From positions 1-13,996 of the forward strand of contig NW_017264873.1 of assembly GCF_000149955.1 (NCBI RefSeq): a stretch of DNA of 13,996 nucleotides, given 5' to 3'. The first letter of the stretch is position 1. The number at the start of each line of letters is the position of its first letter. Positions 8,114-13,996 of the stretch are shown here, piece after piece. The stretch comes from Fusarium oxysporum f. sp. lycopersici 4287. Its lineage: Eukaryota; Ascomycota; Sordariomycetes; Hypocreales; Nectriaceae. The notes beneath the pieces are model-generated. The model searched no databases, was not told where the DNA came from, and was given only the letters and a program-made list of their open reading frames with translations. A program made the translations under genes and the position numbers.

Positions 8114-9304
8114 ATGTCACGGGTTATGAATGGTTTAGTGCAACATGCGGGAGGAATCCCGGGCGTTCATGATTTAGCCCGTGAATATCCAAGGGATACA
8201 GCCGAGAGTCTCATTATCGTTACACATTTGTTGGATGCAAGAGAATTCCGCGAACTAGCCATACTTAGAGTGAAGGTAAGTGATGCTTGATGTGACCTTC
8301 CTGGTAGCTTGTTCGACTGCTCACGAATAGTGTCAAAGGGATGGAAATACCCCAAGGGCGACACCTTTTTTCGTAAGCAACGACGCAAAGCGGATGAAAG
8401 CAGTGACAAGACAGCTGCTTTTTTTTATAGACTGATGAAGAACATTGGTCAAGGACTTCGTAAAGAATGCCAAGCTTTCACTGTGTTGGCAACTCCTGGA
8501 AAGATACCTAGTATTCTCGACTGGTGCATGACTCCAGGCGGTTTTCTGGCTGTGGCCTTGAGACTCAATCCCGACGCTTGGGCACTTGCATTCGGTCTGC
8601 CGGAAGAACAAGGTGGCCATCGTGTGTTATTGCCCGATAGCATCAACGTCGAACGAAGACTTCTCGACATCACTTTACTAGCCGAAGACATGGGGTGTGA
8701 GACGATTTCTAGGGACCATACGGACGCACGTAAGTTCCAGTCGCGGCAACTCGAACCAGATAGGCGTTTGGGTTTAGTCATCTGCGATGGTGCAACGTTG
8801 CGAAACCACATACGAGATCCGAATAAGAAGGATTGCGAAGCCCGCAGGTTGACCACGACACAGCTGGCTCTTGGTCTTGAGCATGTCGAGCCGGGAGGCA
8901 CTATGGTCATCTTACTACACAAGGTTGAGGCCTGGGATACCGTGACTATCCTGAACCGATTTAACAAGTTTTCAAACATCAACCTATACAAGCCGAAACC
9001 CGGCCATGAAACGCGCTCATCCTTCTACCTGATAGCTACCAATATCCAGACCCAGCACCCAGAGGCCCTTGCGGCTATCGAGAAGTGGAAAGCGATCTGG
9101 AGAGTACTAACTTTCGAACCCGAAGAGTGTCATGCTCGTGTGATACGCAAAGGTGAACTCAGCCCAAAACAACTGCTAGACGAGTTCGGGTCTGATCTTG
9201 TGGATCTAGGAAGGTGTGTCTGGAAAGTGCAGGCGGAGGCGCTTGCTAAAGCTCCCTTTACTCAATCAAAAAAGGGTCCCACAAGGTGCTCCAAACCCGC
9301 ATGA
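8114..9304 (+). CDS. FtsJ-like (RrmJ-fold) RNA methyltransferase domain protein
   Basis: Two exons give about 375 residues. Exon 1 runs from ATG 8114 (or 8126) to 8275 and ends in REFRELAILRVK. With the GTAAGT intron removed up to 8338, exon 2 continues GWKYPKGDTFFRKQRRKAD, matching the L-R-x-K-G-W region I associate with fungal FtsJ-like proteins. The Rossmann SAM site is ILDWCMTPGGFLAVAL (from about 8512). The Asp of VICDGA is at 8786-8788 and the Lys of LLHKVEAW at 8921-8923, matching the D and K of the K-D-K-E tetrad. The last Glu position seems to be Phe (RSSFYLIA) and the first Lys may be replaced, so catalysis is uncertain. These proteins are expected to 2'-O-methylate RNA, but this divergent fungal group has no target I can name. 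TGA 9302-9304 ends it. Confidence 0.75.
8276..8338 (+). other. Probable intron in FtsJ-like gene
   Basis: The donor GTAAGT at 8276 is ideal, and GCTCAC near 8319 could be a branch site. The only nearby acceptor that keeps both exons in frame with this donor is AAAG ending at 8338, giving a 63-nt phase-0 intron. The better-looking acceptor AATAG (8330) would need a weaker donor, GTGATG at 8280, to keep frame (51 nt). Both choices restore the KGW region. Without an intron the first exon hits TGA just after 8281. Confidence 0.55.
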
Positions 9305-9847
9305 ATCTTCAAGCTTCTTTCGGTGCCATTCAGGTTGCAAGGGTCTGTAAATTTCCATCATGTTTGTATCAGGCCTAAGGGAGGTATCCTATCAACAACC
9401 CTCTGCGTGGCAGGCCGGAGTCGTGGAAGCAAGACTGCGGGGATAGGGTCTCAACACATCGACCCTTGGTTGAACTCGTCTCTCGGCAAATGTCCAGAGT
9501 GAATTCTAGGTATGAAAGTTGTACATCTAGTGGCTTAACTGCTATGGCAGCAATATGTTTCCTTATGCTACATATATAATTGGCTCTTTTCGACGTACTT
9601 CCATCGTTCATGGGTAGCCTTGTTTGAAGCCAGACCTGTATAATTTATTCATACATGGCTGCCATACTTCTTATGTGCTCTTATCTAGCTCTTACGCTGC
9701 TAATACATCCTATTTCCCAGCCAACACTCTGGTTATTCACCTATGATGCCAGAAATAGCCTGATTCTCACATTCACAGATGTAATGAATTATCAAACTGG
9801 TGGGCACGCTGCCGGAATGCATGTGGAACCATGACTATCAGCAGCAC
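9305..9847. other. Intergenic, no gene seen
   Basis: This stretch lies between two convergent genes (methyltransferase on plus, zinc-finger gene on minus), so it should hold both 3' ends and their polyadenylation signals. I see no open frame with a motif, no RNA gene and no repeat. The 78-codon minus-strand frame at 9375-9611 has no supporting feature. Confidence 0.5.
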
Positions 9848-10547
9848 TTATCCCAATCTGGACCTAACATATTCCAGAAACGCTCCCAACGGTCTGTCAT
9901 CATCTAGATTTTCATCACAAATATCGCTCTCGACGTGTTGAACCAGGCCACTCATTAGATGAAAGTCGCTCTCGCAGGTTGGACATCGAAAATCATAACC
10001 TGGAGTTGCCGACCGGTATTCGTACGTCCGGTAACACTGTCGCCCTAATAGCGTAACATAGTAACGATCTGCAATAGAGTCACACGTTCCGGCCTCTAGA
10101 TGTAGCAGCATCGCTGATTCAGTGACGAAGAGTCGGTCGCAGCCTGGACATTCTATGTTCTTCTCGGCATGCGTAATCTTGTGCTGTTTGACGGACGTCA
10201 CTTTATCTTCTTGTTGAAATTATGGAACAAGATAGACCAACCATCTTCAGGTTCTGAATTGTGCGATAGTATTTTCGACAAACAATGCACATATTATGCT
10301 TGTCTACATCATGTTGATCTAGCTGCTTGGAAGTTCTGAATGGTGGCCGATCGCAGTAGGTGCAGATATGATGCTCAGTTTCCAGGTGATCGTTTAACTC
10401 ATTCTGTGTCTCGTAGTCGAAAGGCTCAGGACAAATTTGACAGATATAATGATTTGCCGAGTCCCGAATATGTTGCTCCCTAGCAGAGGCTGACCTAAAA
10501 CCCTTGTTGCACATAATGCAACGAAAGCCTAGCTGAGATGGCATCAT
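9848..10547 (-). CDS. Multi-C2H2 zinc-finger protein, frame broken or intron unresolved
   Basis: From ATG-ATG at 10547 (minus), three fingers of C-x2-C...H...H type are visible: CIMC...H...H, CQIC...H...H and CTYC...H...H. The first part of a fourth follows (CIVCRKYYRTIQNLKM). The frame then meets TAA at 10205-10203. A second frame (open to 9848) continues TSVKQHKITH and carries two CPGC/CPTC fingers ending in Cys instead of a second His, then a short tail. The two parts belong together: the next residue after NLKM should be the third zinc ligand. About 41 nt separate them, and no GT-AG pair there restores the frame with an acceptable intron length. It is either a gene with an unusual splice or a pseudogene with a small indel. 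Such fungal proteins bind nucleic acid or act as regulators; the target is unknown. Confidence 0.65.
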
Positions 10548-10660
10548 GAAGCATTTGGATGTTTAACGTCTAACTCCTAGCGCGAATACTAAACAGTCGA
10601 AATCAGTTGGGCATCACTGAACCAGACAGTCCGATGCGGGGTTGCATGACGATTGGCAAG

Positions 10661-10667
10661 TATAAAT
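10661..10667 (+). promoter_or_regulatory. Candidate TATA box
   Basis: TATAAAT lies in the 140-bp gap between the divergent zinc-finger gene (ATG 10547, minus) and the DUF7587-like gene (plus). It sits 29 bases before an ATG at 10690. If used, transcription would start about at that ATG, which leaves little leader, so either the leader is very short or the true start codon lies further downstream. Confidence 0.35.
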
Positions 10668-10823
10668 CACGTGTATCTCTCATTCGATTATGCACTTCAA
10701 TCATACCAGCGCTTATGACGACCTTGTCTCAATAAGTGCTGGGGTCTTTGATTGGCTTCAATTGTTGCGATCTCCACATCATCAATCGACACTACTGTGG
10801 TCAGAAGTGGATCGTCTTCATGA

Positions 10824-12009
10824 TCGACACAAGGGAGCGATGGGGCGTCGCCCTTCGTACAGTATCTGGATAATGCAGCAGGGTTACCTTCACACACGGG
10901 GTCAGGCTCAGATCCTCTGGATAGTTTAGGAGAAACGCCATCACCTTCATATGAGGTTTCTGTGATTGCCCTTTTTGACGAGGAAATAGAAAAGAGAAGA
11001 TTTGAAAAGCATCCAGAACCAACCCATAGGGCTGTCGTAGTAGGTGATACTGGCCATGTTTTACAAAGAGTCATGGAGTTCTCGCTGATGCGTCGCTGCC
11101 TGAGGCGGAAATTTAGAATCGTGTCTCATGATTTCACTCTAAATGCCGGTCTGGTACGTGTCTTTTCTTTCTTTATTTCGTTTTTTTCTCCTCTGAAGAA
11201 CTTATGGAGCTAAGAATCTAGGCCGTTTGACGTCAGTCGTCCTCCAATACTGCGTTATGGCTTTCAACTTGCAGGAGTTCCATAGGCCCTGTGATATTGG
11301 CTTTCGCGTCGAGGTGCACAACAATCATCGCCTCCAAAACTGCACGTTCGATGAGAATGGGAACATGATAGCATGTAATCCTTCGCGACCCGGTGACGCC
11401 CAGGCGTGCCATGACCACCTCTTGTGGCAAAGGCCGGGAGGACCATTTGTCTCGTTCTTCACCAATTGGTATGCAGCCCTGCGACGGCAACAGTGGATAA
11501 TAGAACAGGGCGCTACCGAAGTTGTTATTGTCGCTGTTTGGTTGAAGGAATTATCCAGAATCTACGATGCCTTCGCCATAGCTCGTGTCCTGGGCCTCGA
11601 AAAGGTCGATAAACCCGACCTATTCCTATACGAAGTGTTGATCCACGGGGAAATATCTGCCGACAGCTACAGGATATTGGCTATGTTTCGTGGTATACAG
11701 CCGACTGTGGATATCACACTCTGTGTTCATAAAATAAACATGATGGTCGAGGTGCCGGGAGACTTCATTGTTGGGGTCCAAGTCAGGACATTCATTTCTA
11801 CCCGGCGACTACCTGACCTTACCGTCAAACTTGGAGATGAAATATACATGCACACTGGGAGAAGCGACGACGCTAAACTTTTCCCCTTAGTTCTTTCCAT
11901 GGCAAACCTCGCGTATTTGTACGAGACAAATGTAGCTGGTACAGTGATTACCTGCCCATCTGCAGGTTTAGGGCGGCGTATTGAGGCCTTCGTGCAGTGG
12001 CGCAGCTGA
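10824..12009 (+). CDS. DUF7587-like protein with ADP-ribosyltransferase-like layout, 5' end unresolved
   Basis: The frame open from 10824 to 11153 is Ser/Gly/Pro-rich at first, then charged (IALFDEEIEKRRFEKH). It joins in phase 0, after a 121-nt intron, to exon 11275-12009. Exon 2 holds FRVEV (Arg at 11305-11307), FVSFFTNWYAALRR, the strand EVVIVAVWLKEL, and LYEVLIHGEIS (Glu at 11632-11634). An Arg, then Ser/Thr, then Glu order with this spacing resembles fungal DUF7587 proteins and, more distantly, ADP-ribosyltransferase folds. About 110 further residues form a C-terminal part I do not recognise. The start is uncertain: no ATG lies in this frame before 11073, a TGA at 10821 closes it upstream, and an ATG at 10690 is in another frame and would need a further intron with a weak donor. 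It may be an intact three-exon gene, a gene starting at 11073, or a broken one. Confidence 0.55.
11154..11274 (+). other. Intron in DUF7587-like gene
   Basis: Donor GTACGT directly follows codon CTG (11151-11153). Acceptor TTGCAG ends at 11274 and is followed by GAG in the frame of the second exon, so the intron is phase 0 and keeps the frame. It contains a long T-rich run and in-frame stops. A good branch site close to the acceptor is not obvious, and the length (121 nt) is above the usual 50-70. The join gives NAGL-EFHRPCDIGF. Confidence 0.6.
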
Positions 12010-12622
12010 GAATACGTAACTTGGACTTATAATTATTGCTTGTATCTGCTTTGACATCACAACTTCTTCTACGGTATATCGGCAGGGGTAAGATATGAAA
12101 AGCTGGCTCGCAGATATGAGACAATACAAAAGAGGAGAATATACAGGAGGCCGACCATATGCAGCGTGTCTGCCTCTGATTAATTCTATTTCGCCCCACT
12201 CCAAGGCATTACTACTGTGCGCAGTCGTGGCGGTAATTCGATAAATTACAAGAAAAAGTGCCAAAATTAGTCCGTGCACTTCGCTGGGTTACCCGCATTA
12301 GGTCCGTGCACATATCATGGTTTGATTTCCTCCATCTATACATTTTATCTCTCCCTCCCCTTACTACTGCTTGATCACAAGGTCACGGAGGGCCCAGGAT
12401 GCACGATGCTCACGCACGGCCTCAAGAACCACGGAGAGAGGGTGTTATATGCGGGGTGTTCCATCCCCCAGAGTTACTTAAAGCATATACCTAGCTTACT
12501 AATGCAGTTGTTTGCTGAGGCCGTGAAGATCATGCTTACCCTGCGACAGAATCGCGGAGAGCCTTGTAATTTGTAACATAATCTAAGTTTGATTATGGAC
12601 TTGGACGCGAACATCGCTTTGA

Positions 12623-12910
12623 AGCCATGCATTCAGGAGACGTGTAGAACTCACAGAGGACACAGATCTCGGAGATTTGAAGCGCCTCGATGTACCGCTG
12701 AGTGACAAAAACAAAGGTTGTGCTATAAATTGTTGAGACCGTGTGACTAAGGTGGTCTGATCTGTTGGTGACTGGGATGTGGATACTGGAGCTGTGCTCC
12801 TCTTGGGCATATCAATCAACTCTTCTGACTTCAACAAATACCAAGTGGATTCGAATGATCCTAACAAGTCGGGCGATGATGCTCAACTGTTCCGTATCCC
12901 TGATAGATGA
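12623..12910 (+). pseudogene. Possible gene relic with two in-frame stops
   Basis: A single frame from 12623 to the TGA at 12908-12910 has protein-like composition on both sides of two close stops, TGA 12734-12736 and TGA 12758-12760. The first part includes VELTEDTDLGDLKRLDVPL and the last part DWDVDTGAVLLLGISINSSD and DDAQLFRIPDR. The frame is kept, as in the other two relics in this window. I do not recognise the family. An alternative is that the two halves are exons and the piece between them is a very short intron, but I see no suitable GT-AG pair. Confidence 0.25.
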
Positions 12911-12941
12911 TATTCCGATTAGCTCAATGCGTTAACCTTGA

Positions 12942-12951
12942 CCCCCCCCCC
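12942..12951. repeat. Homopolymer of ten C
   Basis: Ten consecutive C (G on the other strand) lie in non-coding sequence. This is a plain low-complexity run that may vary in length between isolates or be miscounted in the assembly. Confidence 0.8.
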
Positions 12952-13307
12952 GACCATTATCTGTCTGCGGTGAAAGTGGAATGCGGGGTTAGTACGAGGA
13001 TGATCAAACCAATGACGATGCGAAACGTCCACCCTCAGTGAAAGTGAGAGGATCCATAGAGATGTAGATAGCCAATAAGTATGACACGAACAGGCTGCAG
13101 GAGGCCTACCAACAAGGCAGCACGACTTCCCGCTCCCAGCCTTGAGAATCATTTGTGAGAAATGTTCTAGTTTCTTTCTTCTTCCTCTTAATTAGGTCTT
13201 TTACCAGAAACGAGCTACTAAAGCTTACCAAGAACTTTCATCTTTCTTCTGCCTTGAGTCATTATTGTGTACTTCGAATATCAAGTCAAATTTTCAGACT
13301 GCCCGAC

Positions 13308-13996
13308 ATGGATACAGGTGTATCGACCCAATTCGATAGGGTTGTCTTTCAGGCGACAAGGGAGATTTTTGTAGGCGAGAAATCCAAAACCAGGAAAGTC
13401 AAAGGTGTGAAACGATGTATTAGTGAGCATCCAGGGGACAGAAGTTCGGTGCTGCAGCTTGTGACCCAGCACGGCGCCGGGACCGTACATCAGTCAATAT
13501 CGAGGCTCTTATCGGATAAGGTGTACGAGTCGAACCTGATCGCCAGCCAACGTTTTCCCGATCTACTTGAGTCTTCCGTAGCCCAGAGTGAAGCTAGGAC
13601 TCTATTGGAAGAACAAGCGACCAGGACCGAACAACCTGCGCTCGAGGGCATTCTCCAAACCTACGGCGATGACAGTCAGGAAAACTCAGAATGGACAGAA
13701 GCTACAACGGTCCTGAACGGTAAGTGAAATCAATCTCGCCGATAACTTAAGGTGAATGACTGGATCGACAGACATCAATGACGGTATTGCGAGAAATGAC
13801 GTTGGTAACTCATCGGTGCTTCCAGTATACCTACCATTCCCTGCGGAACATATGCTTATGGAGAAAATACAAAAGACCCTGGAACTTGCCTGTTATCAGT
13901 TTGGATTGAGAGCTCTTCCAAACGTCATGCAGAAACAAGGCTGGGATTGCCCTGAATCGGTGGAGCTTAGTAAGTGGGCAAAGCTTTTCGGACGTA
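13308..13996 (+). CDS. Uncharacterised protein, 5' part, runs off window
   Basis: The ATG at 13308 is the only one in this frame after CT-rich upstream sequence. Exon 1 (13308-13719) encodes about 137 residues: a basic patch (KSKTRKVKGVKR) near the N-terminus, then a Ser- and acid-rich, probably helical stretch with LLEEQATRTEQPALEGILQ. A 52-nt intron follows. Exon 2 continues to the window end with VYLPFPAEHMLMEKIQKTLE, then GWDCPESVELSKWAKLF. This last segment resembles a W/C-E-VEL-W pattern I have seen in uncharacterised fungal nuclear or regulatory proteins, but I cannot name a family. There is no signal peptide or membrane segment. A GTAAGT near 13969 could be a second donor, in which case the last codons shown would be intronic. 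The 3' part is outside the window. Confidence 0.6.
13720..13771 (+). other. Intron in uncharacterised gene
   Basis: This intron has donor GTAAGT, a branch-like AATGAC near 13755-13760, and acceptor GACAG. It is 52 nt long and phase 1. Splicing joins G to AC to make an Asp codon and keeps a long open frame downstream, while unspliced reading stops at TGA within a few codons. Confidence 0.8.

Larger units (their letters stand above)
12010..13307. other. Region without an intact gene
   Basis: No intact gene is recognised. A plus-strand frame at 12274-12576 begins at GTG and has no motif. A relic-like stretch at 12623-12910 is listed separately. A run of ten C lies at 12942-12951. CT-rich tracts at about 13169-13190 and 13236-13252 probably belong to the promoter or leader of the gene that starts at 13308. 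Confidence 0.45.

Noticed and set aside
8449..8991. 180-codon minus-strand frame
   Set aside because: It lies antisense to the FtsJ-like domain, whose motifs are clear on the plus strand.
10697..11074. 125-codon minus-strand frame
   Set aside because: It is antisense to the first exon of the DUF7587-like gene and has no motif.
12274..12576. 100-codon plus-strand frame
   Set aside because: It starts at GTG, shows no recognisable domain and no clear promoter; composition alone is not enough.
1..13996. CRISPR array, tRNA or rRNA genes, terminal inverted repeats of miniature transposons upstream of the effector candidate
   Set aside because: I looked for regular direct repeats, tRNA-like cloverleaf elements and known miniature-element ends by eye and found none; only a dedicated search could exclude weak copies.

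Overview
The window looks like nuclear DNA of a filamentous ascomycete (Pezizomycotina). The evidence is short GT-AG introns inside coding frames, protein families largely confined to such fungi (TPR-CHAT protease-like, MRP-type ABC transporter, divergent FtsJ-like methyltransferase, multi-finger C2H2 protein, DUF7587-like protein), a CT-rich tract followed by a C/A-rich leader before a secreted protein gene, and a very A+T-rich, TpA-rich block of the kind left by repeat-induced point mutation (RIP). The species cannot be fixed by reading alone. Gene density is low and several genes are broken, which suggests an accessory or fast-evolving region.

Layout. 1-1680 has no gene I can defend, only one coding-looking stretch on the minus strand (513-743). 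1890-2336 encodes a 148-residue secreted protein with six cysteines, a candidate effector, with a recognisable promoter and leader. About 2530-3060 is the A+T-rich block. 3100-4332 (minus) is a truncated MRP/ABCC-type ABC transporter (end of the first membrane domain plus most of the first nucleotide-binding domain), with four in-frame stops and no frameshift. Head to head with it, 4444-6867 (plus) is a TPR-CHAT caspase-like protease gene with four internal in-frame stops and no frameshift; its catalytic His and Cys codons survive. 6868-8113 is mostly empty, with two weak coding-looking pieces. 8114-9304 is a two-exon FtsJ-like methyltransferase gene. 9848-10547 (minus) is a multi-zinc-finger gene interrupted exactly at a zinc-ligand position. 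Divergent from it, about 10824-12009 is a two-exon gene resembling the fungal DUF7587 family, whose layout recalls ADP-ribosyltransferases. 12623-12910 is a possible relic with two in-frame stops. 13308 to the window end is the 5' part of an uncharacterised gene with one clear intron.

The main theme is decay by nonsense substitution without indels. The ABC transporter and TPR-CHAT copies keep one open frame over more than 1.2 kb and 2.4 kb apart from stop codons, and most of those stops are one C-to-T or G-to-A change from the residue expected in the family. This is what RIP acting on duplicated genes would leave, and it fits the A+T-rich block next door. No operon-like functional link between the genes can be shown. 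CHAT proteases and ADP-ribosyltransferase-like proteins both occur in conflict and self/non-self systems, but a joint role here is only a suggestion.
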